Origin: Gemmatimonadota bacterium
GTDB lineage: Bacteria > Gemmatimonadota > Gemmatimonadetes > Gemmatimonadales > GWC2-71-9
DNA: 64,000 bases
Assembly: GCA_027294455.1 (NCBI GenBank)
Contig: JAPULZ010000068.1
Span: 62,001-126,000 of the forward strand
Reading direction: 5' to 3'
The position numbers and the translations under genes are program-made. A model generated the notes under the pieces. It was not told the origin of the DNA. It ran no database searches and was given only the letters and a program-made list of their open reading frames with translations. Positions 36,259 to 47,367 of the stretch are shown piece after piece. The number at the start of each line of letters is the position of its first letter. Within the stretch, counting starts at the first letter, position 1.

Positions 36259-36839
36259 CGGCCGAGCCCCTCCAACTCCCGGTGGCGGAAGCACGACACG
36301 ACATGATCGTTCACCAACCCAGCCGCCTGCATGAAGGCGTAGCAGATGGTGGATCCCACGAACCGGAACCCGCGCTGCTTCAGCTCTTTGCTCATGCGGT
36401 CCGCATCCGGCGTGCTCGCCGGGATTTGCTTCAAGGTCTTCCACGCGTTGTGCTTTGGCTTTCCGTCCACGAACTGCCAGATGAGGGCGTCGAACGTACC
36501 CAGTTCATCCTGCACGTCCAGAAAGACGCGGGCGTTGGAGACCGTGGCATGCACCTTGAGTTTGTTCCGAACGATGCCGGGATTGTTCAAGAGCTGGGCG
36601 ATTTTTCTCTTCTTGTAGCAAACGATGCGCTCTGCGTCGAAGTCGTCGAACGCCTCCCGAAAGTTTTCCCGCTTGTTGAGAATCGTCTGCCAGCTCAAGC
36701 CCGCTTGAAACCCGTCGAGTACCAAAAACTCGAATAGCTTTCGATCGTCATGGACCGGCACGCCCCACTCCTCGTCGTGGTACGTGATCATCAGCGAGTT
36801 GTCACCGGGCCACTGGCATCGTTTCCGATTTGAGGTCAC
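36255..36839 (-). CDS. tag: DNA-3-methyladenine glycosylase I
   Basis: A 194-aa repair enzyme excising 3-methyladenine. Family blocks [51 protein letters not shown] and [20 protein letters not shown] are intact; the Cys and two His zinc ligands of Tag proteins (N-terminal C, HDEEWG, and C-terminal CFRH) are visible. Its ATG overlaps the stop of the hydrolase-like M28 gene upstream by 4 nt. Confidence 0.94.
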   Translation of the reverse strand: MTSNRKRCQWPGDNSLMITYHDEEWGVPVHDDRKLFEFLVLDGFQAGLSWQTILNKRENFREAFDDFDAERIVCYKKRKIAQLLNNPGIVRNKLKVHATVSNARVFLDVQDELGTFDALIWQFVDGKPKHNAWKTLKQIPASTPDADRMSKELKQRGFRFVGSTICYAFMQAAGLVNDHVVSCFRHRELEGLGR

Positions 36840-37789
36840 CGCCGTGCTCCAATCACCGCAGCGAGATCCCGATCGAGTTCGAGTAGCACGTCGAGGATCG
36901 CGCCTGCGGCCTGCACGTAGAAGTCAGTGTTGATGTTCTCGAAGACGTCCGTCGGCCGGTGGTAGTCGGGATGGTCCTCCACGCCGAAATAGAGAAAGGG
37001 TATCTGGCGGCGGTGAAACGGGGCGTGATCCGATGAGCCGGTCCAATCGTCGTTGCCCAGCTCCGGACGGTCGTGGCCGATGAGCAAGTCGATCTCCGTA
37101 CGAGCCTTCACCACCTCCACATAATCTCGCAGGAAACGGTAGTGGTGCGTTCCGGCGACGTAGAGCTCGCGCTCGTTGTGGCTGATCATGTCGAGGTTTA
37201 CGTTGAGCGCGACATGTGCCAGGTCGAGGGGCGAATGCTCGACCAGCGCGCGCGACCCTTGAAGGCCGCCCTCCTCGGCATCCACGGCCGCGAACACCAG
37301 TGTGTGCCGCGGGGAATGTTCGGTGAAGTACTCCGCCATGGCCAGCAACGCCGCCGTGCCGGACGCGTTGTCGTCGGCGCCATTGTAGATCTCGCGGCCC
37401 CGCACTCCGAGGTGGTCGAAGTGGGCGGTGATCACGATCGACCACGAGGCTGTGGTGGAGCCCTCGATGTAACCCACCACATTCGCTCCTTCCAGATCGG
37501 CCCCGCCTCGGTCCACGACGAACGACTGCGCGAACGAATCACCGAACGCCCGGAGGCCGAGCCGTGAAAACCGCTCCACGATGTACTCTCTGGCGACGCG
37601 GTTGCCGCGGGAACCCGAGAGGCGGCCCTCCAATGAGTCGGCCGCCAGGAACGCCACGTCCGCCAGCATCTGATCGGCATTGACTCTCGGCGGCTCCTGC
37701 CGGGCCGCGTCGGCAGTGCCGGGAGCACAGCCGATGGAAACGAACGTGGACAGTAGGAACATGCTGACCCCGGCGCCGGCTGTTTTCAT
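36836..37789 (-). CDS. M28-family metallopeptidase, lipoprotein
   Basis: A 317-aa secreted zinc aminopeptidase. Signal with lipobox SIGC near residue 21; the peptidase core carries all metal and catalytic residues: TAHFDHLG, YNGADDNASG, DAEEGGLQGS, NVNLDMISHN and YFGVEDHPDYHRPTD. Likely degrades peptides in the envelope. It is followed by tag in the same operon (4-nt overlap) and preceded by rhodanese and ABC genes. Confidence 0.88.
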   Translation of the reverse strand: MKTAGAGVSMFLLSTFVSIGCAPGTADAARQEPPRVNADQMLADVAFLAADSLEGRLSGSRGNRVAREYIVERFSRLGLRAFGDSFAQSFVVDRGGADLEGANVVGYIEGSTTASWSIVITAHFDHLGVRGREIYNGADDNASGTAALLAMAEYFTEHSPRHTLVFAAVDAEEGGLQGSRALVEHSPLDLAHVALNVNLDMISHNERELYVAGTHHYRFLRDYVEVVKARTEIDLLIGHDRPELGNDDWTGSSDHAPFHRRQIPFLYFGVEDHPDYHRPTDVFENINTDFYVQAAGAILDVLLELDRDLAAVIGARR

Positions 37790-37807
37790 CGCCCGGCCTG
37801 CCGCCGA

Positions 37808-38188
37808 TCAGTCCGCAACGGTGGGATACCTGGCATCACGCCATCCATGAATGCCGCCGTCCATGGACCACACGTCGGTATAGCCCATCTTCCGGAGGTT
37901 GTCCGCGGCCAGGGCGGAACGGTATCCGCCACCGCAGTACAGGACGATCACGGCATCGAGCTCGGGAATGGCCCGCTCGATGTCGCGCTCGAGAATGCCC
38001 TTTCCCAGATGTAGCGCCCCGGGCAGATGGTCCGCCTTCCACTCGCTTTCTTCCCGTACGTCCACGAGACGGAATTGCCGTCCCTCATCGAGCATGGCCT
38101 TGACCGCGACGACGTCGTTTTGGCGCACTCGGGTCTTCGCGTCGTTCACCAACCTCAAGAATCTCGCGCCGTGTGTGTGATCGTCCAC
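37808..38188 (-). CDS. Single-domain rhodanese-like protein
   Basis: A 126-aa sulfurtransferase-fold protein: VVAVKAMLDEGRQFRLVDVR, ADHLPGALHLGKGILERDIE, and the active-site loop LYCGGGYRSALAADNLRKMG with the cysteine in place. Ends MDGGIHGWRDARYP. A persulfide carrier is the expected role; partner unknown. Soluble; sits 12 nt after the ABC ATPase gene. Confidence 0.9.
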   Translation of the reverse strand: MDDHTHGARFLRLVNDAKTRVRQNDVVAVKAMLDEGRQFRLVDVREESEWKADHLPGALHLGKGILERDIERAIPELDAVIVLYCGGGYRSALAADNLRKMGYTDVWSMDGGIHGWRDARYPTVAD

Positions 38189-38200
38189 TGCAACCCCCTG

Positions 38201-38914
38201 TTACCGGAATTCTCCGGGACCAAGATACTCTCGGCAGAATTGATCATGCACCCGTGCCTGGGCCGGAGTCCCCAGTGCGTGGGTGGTCCCGGCGGTCATC
38301 CACGCCACGTCGTCTGCCAGGTCGAACAGAGTGGGCACTTCGTGACCGCTGATACCTATGGCGCACCCCTCTGCCGCGAGTCGCCGGAACACGTCGGATA
38401 ATACTTCTGCGTCCTTCGGCATGATGCTCAGAAACGGCTCGTCGGCGAGCAGGCAGTCGGGCCGGCGGGCGACGGCCATGGCGAGCTCCGCCCGCCGACG
38501 CTCGCCGCCAGAGAGGGTGTGAGGATACCGATCGAGCAAGTGCCCGATGTCGAGCCACTCCACGGCGGTGGCCGTTCCCCGATCTCCCGCGTGAAACGCG
38601 ACGGCCTGCAAATGGGCCTGCAACGTGAACCCATGGGACAGGAGGGAGCGCTCGGGCAGGAAGAACAAACCTCGCCGCGCCATCCGCGGAAGCCGTGCGC
38701 TGGTAAATCGCTCTTCGCGAAACCGCACGATGCCGTAGTCCGGGCGGAGCAGGCCGCACGCGATCTTGAACAAGGTGGATTTACCCTGGCCATTGCGTCC
38801 AACCAGCACGGTGATGGTGCGGGGCTGGAGCCAGAGAGAGGCAGATTTGAGTATCTGTCGGGAGCCGAAGGATTTCCCAATGGTTTCCGCTGCGAGGATC
38901 GGCGTGAAGCTCAC
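38201..38914 (-). CDS. ABC transporter ATP-binding protein
   Basis: A 237-aa ATPase with Walker A GRNGQGKST, signature TLSGGERRRAELAMA, Walker B CLLADEPF and switch His in ISGHEVPTLFDLADD. The motif order and the missing D-loop glutamate after LLADEPFLSI make it look like LptB/branched-chain exporters. No multi-pass permease is adjacent; only the 107-aa membrane protein upstream overlaps it by 4 nt. Substrate unknown. Confidence 0.85.
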   Translation of the reverse strand: MSFTPILAAETIGKSFGSRQILKSASLWLQPRTITVLVGRNGQGKSTLFKIACGLLRPDYGIVRFREERFTSARLPRMARRGLFFLPERSLLSHGFTLQAHLQAVAFHAGDRGTATAVEWLDIGHLLDRYPHTLSGGERRRAELAMAVARRPDCLLADEPFLSIMPKDAEVLSDVFRRLAAEGCAIGISGHEVPTLFDLADDVAWMTAGTTHALGTPAQARVHDQFCREYLGPGEFR

Positions 38915-39234
38915 GTTGCCGCCACGGCCACCGCAATGATCAGTTCCACCAACCCGGCAACCGAAACGGCCAGGCCCCCGATCACGGCGCGACCGACTCC
39001 GAGGTTGGCCAGAAACAACAGCTCATTGCGGCGACCGGCGTCCAACAGCACCAGCCCCGCAACCAATACCACCACGCCGACCGCGGCCACCGCCGTGAGC
39101 TCCAGCAGTGGCTCCGGCGGGACCGCGGGGTCTTGCAGCGCGCGATTGCCACCGGTGACGACGGCCCTCACGCCGAGCCAGATGCCCAATGATCGAACGA
39201 GAATGGCTCTGGTGAAGTGCCACGCCGGCAACAT
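38911..39234 (-). CDS. Small hydrophobic membrane protein
   Basis: 107 aa with three predicted helices (AILVRSLGIWLGVRAVV, LTAVAAVGVVVLVAGLVLL, AVIGGLAVSVAGLVELIIAV). Unrecognised. Its end overlaps the ABC ATPase start by 4 nt, so the two are coupled. It is too small for a usual ABC permease but could be a minimal or accessory membrane partner; that is inference. Confidence 0.65.
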   Translation of the reverse strand: MLPAWHFTRAILVRSLGIWLGVRAVVTGGNRALQDPAVPPEPLLELTAVAAVGVVVLVAGLVLLDAGRRNELLFLANLGVGRAVIGGLAVSVAGLVELIIAVAVAAT

Positions 39235-39247
39235 GGGAATGTCTCCG

Positions 39248-40660
39248 TCAGCCGCCTCTGCCTCGAGGCATCCAGTCCAGCTCTTCGTCTGCGTTTCGCG
39301 GCCCGATCGTTCCCACGACGGACTGGAGGATTTCCGCCGGATCGTAGACCGTTCCCCCTTTCATTACTAATATGGTGTTGCGCGTGTTCCGGATATCTTC
39401 CAGCGGATTCCCCGTCACCACCACGAGGTCAGCCAATTTGCCGACTTCGATGGAACCCAACTGGCTCCCTACGCCCAGAGCTAGCGCCGCATTCATCGTG
39501 GCGAACTTGAGAGCGTCCGCCGCCGGAATTCCCGCCAGCACGAACGAATGCAATTCCCGTTGAACGGAGAAACCGGAAAAAAACTCGCCCCAACTGGGAT
39601 GGTCGGTGCCGAGGGTGATCAAATGGCCACCGCCGGCATCATAGAATGCCTTCAGGGTGCGCCGCTTCACCCAATAGATCGTTTCGAACTGTTCGCTCAC
39701 CTGTCTGGGCGGCCGGCTCTCGATGATCCCCCGCACGTACGGCGTGAGATACTGCATCTCGTCGGTAAAGTACGCGTACACCTTGGGATCCCGCTCGCCG
39801 TAGTACCCGTACGCCGACAACGTCGCGTCGAAGAAGACGCCGTGGCGAATGTACATGGCCACAATGGAATCGAACGCGGCGGTGTTCGGATCCATCTCGA
39901 CCAGGGACGCGTACGCCGATCGGTCGGACGGCATCGCGTCGCCACCGAGGAAATGCTCGACGCGATCGATGCCCATCGCAATGGCATCGCGCGGATTCAC
40001 CGAATTGCGGAACCCCGAATCCAGATGCCCCGTCACCGTGCGGCCGTACATGTGCGCTCGCTCGATGAGTGCACGCAACTGATAGGGCCGGATGCCCTTG
40101 GCTTTGAACCCCCGGGTTCCCTGCGCGACCCAGTAGTCGACGTCTTCGTGAATCTCCTCGGCCGTCATCTCGCGATTCCACCCCGGACGTGCCGTGCCGA
40201 AGTACGGCCCGGAGTTGAAGATTCGTGGACCGATGGCGGCACCGCGGTCGATGCGCATGCGGAGGTCCCGCATCTCGACCGGGTTCATTTCGCCGGCCGG
40301 AAACGTCGATGTGACCCCGTTGGCAAGAAACAGCACCGGGTAGGCCTTTCGTTCGTCGACGCGCCCGCGGCCGAAAAGATCAACAGCGTAATGCGCGTGG
40401 AGGTCGAAGAATCCCGGTAGGATATAGTCGTCGTCGGACAGCTCGATGACCTGGGCGTCTCCAAGATCACTACCGTCCACGTCGGCCCCCACCTCGAAGA
40501 ATCTTCCCGCCCGAACCACCAGGCCACTGTTGGGAACCGTGTGACCTAGAACACCATCGAAGAGCTGGCCTCCGCGAATCACTACCGTGGAAGTCGTTTG
40601 GGCGGACAGGGAGGAGCAAAAGCCAAGTGTTGCAGCGATGACACACAGTCGAACGTTCAT
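39248..40660 (-). CDS. Secreted amidohydrolase-family protein
   Basis: A 470-aa metal-dependent hydrolase with a cleavable signal (LCVIAATLGFCSSLSAQ). Metal and fold motifs: PGFFDLHAHYAVDLFG (HxH), TVTGHLDSG, VEHFLGGDAM and LGTDHPSWGEFFSG; LADLVVVTGNPLEDI ends the barrel. The family includes imidazolonepropionase-like periplasmic hydrolases; the substrate is unknown. The ATG at 40660 is chosen because upstream residues lack a signal-like pattern. It diverges from the PPC gene at 40892. Confidence 0.85.
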   Translation of the reverse strand: MNVRLCVIAATLGFCSSLSAQTTSTVVIRGGQLFDGVLGHTVPNSGLVVRAGRFFEVGADVDGSDLGDAQVIELSDDDYILPGFFDLHAHYAVDLFGRGRVDERKAYPVLFLANGVTSTFPAGEMNPVEMRDLRMRIDRGAAIGPRIFNSGPYFGTARPGWNREMTAEEIHEDVDYWVAQGTRGFKAKGIRPYQLRALIERAHMYGRTVTGHLDSGFRNSVNPRDAIAMGIDRVEHFLGGDAMPSDRSAYASLVEMDPNTAAFDSIVAMYIRHGVFFDATLSAYGYYGERDPKVYAYFTDEMQYLTPYVRGIIESRPPRQVSEQFETIYWVKRRTLKAFYDAGGGHLITLGTDHPSWGEFFSGFSVQRELHSFVLAGIPAADALKFATMNAALALGVGSQLGSIEVGKLADLVVVTGNPLEDIRNTRNTILVMKGGTVYDPAEILQSVVGTIGPRNADEELDWMPRGRGG

Positions 40661-40891
40661 GGCGTTCTCACCGGGGCTGGAGACCTGTGGGCCAAAGGTT
40701 TCCGCAGAATCGGCCCCCCGCAAGTGGCTCCCAATTGCGGACCGGCCGATCGGCCGAGTGCCCGCGAGACATCCCCGAGGCAGTGTGATCCGGCGCACCG
40801 TGCCCGATCTGGCCGAAGTCTATATTGGGCAGTACTCAACCGACACGCGCCCGAACGCGTCGTCGCCCTCTATGAAGACAAGGAGTCCAAG
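40661..40891. other. Divergent intergenic region
   Basis: A 231-bp region between the amidohydrolase and the PPC gene. TATATT at 40821-40826 may be a plus-strand -10 element, without a good -35. An AAGGAG site lies just before the ATG at 40892. Confidence 0.35.
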
Positions 40892-41707
40892 ATGAATCGC
40901 GCACGCAACTGGCTCCTCGCACTGGGGGCATGCGTCCTGATCACGCCTGCCGCACAAGCCCAGTATCGCGAGCAGGTAGCAACCGAAATTGAAGAATGGG
41001 AGCAGGTGTTGGCGGGTGACGGGTATCACATGATTGACGATTCGCACACCGGGACACTGCGGGCAGGCGGAACGGAAACCTTGTCGCTTTCGCTCTCTCG
41101 TGGCCGCAGCTACGTCGTGGTTGGTGGTTGTGACGCCGATTGTGGCGACCTCGACCTTCACCTGTTCGACAACAGCGGCAACGAAGTGGATGTCGACATT
41201 GAACTCGATGATTACCCCATGGTCGTTACCCAGAGCGGTGGTCAGTATCGAATTCGCGTCACGATGGTGACTTGCTCCACTGAGCCCTGCTACTGGGGAA
41301 TCGGCGTGTTCGCCGAAGGCGACCGAGACGTCAGCCCCACCATAAGCGACAACGTGAACGGCCAGACCATCTTTGGCCAGCTGTCCTACAACGACGCCAC
41401 GCTCCGTGAAGGCGAGTACTACGACACCCACACCGTGCGCCTCCAGTCCGGCGAGCGACTCGTCGCGGATCTCCGCTCATCCGACTTCGATCCCTATCTG
41501 ATCGTTCAGCCTCCGACGGGCGATCAGTCGGACAACGACGATTGGCAGGATTCGGTTGAACATTCTCGCGTCGAGCTCACGGCACAGGAAAGCGGTGTGT
41601 ACAGAATTCTGGTCACGTCCTACACATCCGGACAGACTGGCTCATATCAGTTGGTCATCTCGACAGGCGGTGGTAGATCAAACAGGGTGGGCAAGAGAGG
41701 ATTCTGA
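40892..41707 (+). CDS. Secreted protein with novel N-terminal domain and one PPC domain
   Basis: A 271-aa exported protein: signal peptide (to ~residue 23, ...PAAQAQ), an N-terminal domain of ~120 residues (YREQVATEIEEWEQVLAGDG; GGCDADCGDLDLHLFDNSGN; TCSTEPCYWGIGVF) holding four cysteines, and one PPC-type beta-sandwich (FGQLSYNDATLREGEYYDTH; SDFDPYLIVQPPTG; VTSYTSGQTGSYQLVIS). It is a shorter paralogue of the caspase-like gene 2 nt downstream, which carries the same first domain. Start fixed by AAGGAG upstream of ATG 40892. Role unknown. Confidence 0.85.
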   Translation: MNRARNWLLALGACVLITPAAQAQYREQVATEIEEWEQVLAGDGYHMIDDSHTGTLRAGGTETLSLSLSRGRSYVVVGGCDADCGDLDLHLFDNSGNEVDVDIELDDYPMVVTQSGGQYRIRVTMVTCSTEPCYWGIGVFAEGDRDVSPTISDNVNGQTIFGQLSYNDATLREGEYYDTHTVRLQSGERLVADLRSSDFDPYLIVQPPTGDQSDNDDWQDSVEHSRVELTAQESGVYRILVTSYTSGQTGSYQLVISTGGGRSNRVGKRGF

Positions 41708-41709
41708 AC

Positions 41710-44343
41710 ATGGCCTGGAAACACGCTTGGAGTTTTGCAGTAGGGGCAGTCGTTGCGACTGCCCCTACTGCTAGTGCCCAGTACCTCGAGCAGGTGGCTG
41801 AGGAAATCGATGAGTGGGAAGAGGTGCTGGCCGAGGACGGCTACCGCCTCATCGACGATTCCAAGATAGGTACACTGAACGAAGGCGCGTCGGAGACGGT
41901 TCGTCTCGATCTCGCCGCCGGCATGGCGTACACCATCGTCGGGGGGTGTGACGTCGACTGCACCGACCTCGATCTGCATCTGACCGACAGCCGGGGCAAC
42001 GAGATCGACATCGACATCGATGACGACGACTTCCCCATGGTGGTCACCGAGCGCGGCGGATCGTACGGGCTGCGGGTCTCGATGGTGCGCTGCTCGGCCG
42101 AACCGTGCCATTGGGGCCTCGGTGTCTTCGCGAGCGGAGGAGGAACTCAGAACGCGTCCAGCACCGACAAGCGCGTCGGAGGCGGCAGCTTCAACGGCGT
42201 GTTGGAGGCCGGTGACGCGACGATGGGCAGCGGGTACATGGACCGGCACTCGTTCCGCGTGACGGCGGGCCAGCGTGTGGTGGCCGATCTCCGCGCTTCC
42301 GGTTTTGACACATATCTGATTCTCCGGCAGCCGAATGGCGAGCAGTGGGAGAACGACGACTTCGACGGCTCGCTGGACCACTCCCGCGTCGACCTGATCG
42401 CCAACGAGACGGGAACGTGGACGGCCCTCGTCACATCGTACGAGGCCGGTGGGACCGGATCCTATGAGCTGACCGTGTCCACCGAGGAATCAAACGGCGG
42501 TGGCGCGGTGGCCGGCCTCGCCGGGGCCCGGTACGAGACAGGACGACTCGCCCGGGGCGATGATACCCTCCGCACCGGCGAGTACTACGACGAATACTCT
42601 TTCGAGGGACAAGCCGGCGATCAGGTGATCGTCGATCTTCGCTCGCACGACTTCGATCCCTATTTGTTCATGGAGGTCCCGGGCGGCGAGCAGTTCGACA
42701 ACGACGATCACGAAGGCGATGCCACGCGCTCGATGCTCTCCCTCACTCTCGAGCGAGGCGGCACCGTCACGGTGAACGTGACGAGCTATAAACCCGGGGA
42801 GACCGGGGCGTACGACCTCAAGATCGACGCCGGGACGGTGTCCGAGGCGGTAGCGTCTGGGTCGCGGATCGAACGAGGCGAGCTGGCCCCGGGAGACAAC
42901 ACCCTGCGGACCCTCGAATTCGCCGACCGCTACGAGTTCGACGCCCTCCCCGGTCAACGCGTGACGATCGACCTCCAATCGTCAGACTTCGACACGTACG
43001 TCATCTTGATCGACCCGCGGGGCGAGCAAGAGGAGAACGACGATACCGACCGACCCGGGCACAGCGTGATCGAGGCGGACATCACCGAGGCCGGAACTTA
43101 TGCCGTACTGGTGACCTCCTATAGTCCGGAAGAGACCGGCAGCTACGAACTCCGCCTGGACTTCGGGGGCGAGTCGTCCACGCCGGCCCAGGGCCGGGAC
43201 GTGACGAGGATCGCGGCCGGCGAACGGATGACCGGCCGGCTGGAGGAGGGCGACGGGGAGCTCCGCTACGGCGCCTATCGGGATCTCTTCGTCTTCGAGG
43301 GGCGCCAGGGACAGCAGGTGCAGATCGACATGCACTCGGCGGAGTTCGATACGTATCTGCGCTTGATCACCCCGGCCGGCGATACCATCCGGAACGACGA
43401 CTACGAGGGAAGCTCCGCTCACTCGCGGATCAATCTGCCGGTGCAGCAGACCGGCCGCTACCGGATCATGGCAACCTCGTACCAAGCAGGACGCACCGGT
43501 CAGTACGCGCTGTCCCTCGGCGTGTCCGGAGCGGCGGAAGCCGGAACCAGCCGGTTGGCCCTCGGCCAAAATACCACCGGCGGCGGCGGCCGCGTGTACG
43601 GGGTCTTCGCGGGCATCAGCGAGTATGGCGGCCGGTTGAACAACCTAGCGTACACAGCGGAGGACGCGGTTCGGATGCGCGACGCGATGTTGACCGGCGC
43701 CGGGATGCGGGAGCAAGACGGCATCCTCCTCACCAACGCCCACGCCACCGTGGGAGAAATCCGGAGGGCGATTCGCCAGGTGGCCTCACAGGCCGGGCCC
43801 GACGACACGTTCGTGTTTTTCTATTCCGGACACGGCGGACGGATCCCGCGTCCCGGCGGCTATCAGTCCACCGATCCCGACGGACTGGACGAGACCCTGG
43901 AGTTCTACGACGCCGGCATGACGGACGATGAGTTCCAAGAGGTGCTGAGCGAAGTGAACGCCGGCAAGATCATTCTCCTGCTCGACGCTTGCTTCAGCGG
44001 CGGATTCGCCAAAGATGTCATCTCCGTCCCTGGCAGGATGGGCCTCTTTTCTTCCGAGGAGGACGTCACGTCATCCGTTGCGGTGAAGTTCCGCGCCGGC
44101 GGGTTCCTCGCCGTGTTCGTGGCGGACGCCATCGCCGAGGGACTGGCCGATCGGGACGGCGACGGCGGTATCAGCGCCATCGAACTCAGCCAATACGTGC
44201 ACGAACGCTACAGCAGCGACGTCAAGAGCGGCGGCCCCGGCGATTTTGTTCGTACGGGGGGGCCTCAGCTGGGCTACCAACACCTGGTGGTGGACCGCGG
44301 GAGCATCGGTCCCTACGAGATCCTGTTTCGCCAAGACCAATAA
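41710..44343 (+). CDS. Secreted caspase-like (C14) protease with four PPC domains
   Basis: An 877-aa exported protein. Signal peptide (to ~residue 24), the same four-cysteine N-terminal domain as the preceding gene (~25-150), four tandem PPC beta-sandwich repeats each ending TSY..G.TG.Y.L (~160-600), then a caspase-fold domain (~620-877). The catalytic dyad is visible: His708 in FYSGHGGR and Cys761 in LLLDACFSGGFA. An EF-hand-like DRDGDGGISAIEL follows near the C-terminus. It is thus an envelope or extracellular metacaspase-like enzyme, likely calcium-dependent; the target is unknown. Tandem with the gene at 40892; followed by a strong terminator. Confidence 0.9.
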   Translation: MAWKHAWSFAVGAVVATAPTASAQYLEQVAEEIDEWEEVLAEDGYRLIDDSKIGTLNEGASETVRLDLAAGMAYTIVGGCDVDCTDLDLHLTDSRGNEIDIDIDDDDFPMVVTERGGSYGLRVSMVRCSAEPCHWGLGVFASGGGTQNASSTDKRVGGGSFNGVLEAGDATMGSGYMDRHSFRVTAGQRVVADLRASGFDTYLILRQPNGEQWENDDFDGSLDHSRVDLIANETGTWTALVTSYEAGGTGSYELTVSTEESNGGGAVAGLAGARYETGRLARGDDTLRTGEYYDEYSFEGQAGDQVIVDLRSHDFDPYLFMEVPGGEQFDNDDHEGDATRSMLSLTLERGGTVTVNVTSYKPGETGAYDLKIDAGTVSEAVASGSRIERGELAPGDNTLRTLEFADRYEFDALPGQRVTIDLQSSDFDTYVILIDPRGEQEENDDTDRPGHSVIEADITEAGTYAVLVTSYSPEETGSYELRLDFGGESSTPAQGRDVTRIAAGERMTGRLEEGDGELRYGAYRDLFVFEGRQGQQVQIDMHSAEFDTYLRLITPAGDTIRNDDYEGSSAHSRINLPVQQTGRYRIMATSYQAGRTGQYALSLGVSGAAEAGTSRLALGQNTTGGGGRVYGVFAGISEYGGRLNNLAYTAEDAVRMRDAMLTGAGMREQDGILLTNAHATVGEIRRAIRQVASQAGPDDTFVFFYSGHGGRIPRPGGYQSTDPDGLDETLEFYDAGMTDDEFQEVLSEVNAGKIILLLDACFSGGFAKDVISVPGRMGLFSSEEDVTSSVAVKFRAGGFLAVFVADAIAEGLADRDGDGGISAIELSQYVHERYSSDVKSGGPGDFVRTGGPQLGYQHLVVDRGSIGPYEILFRQDQ
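41737..41771. repeat. Perfect 16-bp inverted repeat within a signal-peptide sequence
   Basis: GCAGTAGGGGCAGTCG, then TTG, then its exact complement: a 16-bp stem with a 3-nt loop, beginning 27 nt after the ATG of the caspase-like gene. It encodes the hydrophobic core of the signal peptide (AVGAVVATAPTAS). It could affect initiation or mRNA stability, or be a trace of a palindromic mobile repeat. Confidence 0.9.
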
Positions 44344-44362
44344 CCCCTACCGCATCACATCA

Positions 44363-44397
44363 AGCCCCCTTCGGCCCTGCGCCGAAGGGGGCTTTTT
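44363..44397 (+). terminator. Intrinsic terminator after the caspase-like gene
   Basis: A 13-bp perfect stem (AGCCCCCTTCGGC / GCCGAAGGGGGCT) with a 5-nt loop and five Ts, 20 nt after the stop. It separates the PPC/caspase pair from the thiC riboswitch. Confidence 0.95.
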
Positions 44398-44440
44398 GCA
44401 CGAGCCACTTGGCATCAGGCCAGACCCCGTTCTAGATTTG

Positions 44441-47091
<2,651 letters not shown>

Positions 47092-47097
47092 GAGGCA

Positions 47098-47125
47098 ATA
47101 ATACCTTCGCCGTGTCCGGAAACAA
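47098..47125 (-). promoter_or_regulatory. Probable leaderless promoter of the fusion hydrolase
   Basis: Minus strand: TTGTTT (47120-47125), 16-bp spacer, TATTAT (47098-47103), then only 6 nt to the GTG start. Transcription would begin at or next to the start codon. Confidence 0.45.
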
Positions 47126-47367
47126 GAAAAGAGAGCTTGCACCGACGACCGCGCGGTTCGCAGGGCGGCGGCGGCGTCCAAAGTATGATAAGTGATTAGA
47201 TAGTGTCGCTATTATATCGCAATAGTGTCTAAAGATATCCATATTCAAGTGCTTGAAAACAAACGATATAGATTGATTTCAACAGTGTGTAGAAAGAATG
47301 TGGAGAAGCTCGATGCAACCGATCCCTACCACTCCCGCGCCGCTCCCAGGTGTGCCATGTTTGAGGT
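47126..47367. other. AT-rich divergent spacer with paired direct repeats
   Basis: This region between the fusion hydrolase and RNase D is notably AT-rich. ATAGTGTC occurs at 47200-47207 and again at 47222-47229, 22 bp apart (two helical turns), flanking an imperfect palindrome. It may be a regulator site. No gene is seen. Confidence 0.4.

Noticed and set aside
47126-47367. Replication origin in the AT-rich spacer
   Set aside because: No DnaA-box cluster is visible and parS sites lie elsewhere; the AT content alone is not evidence.
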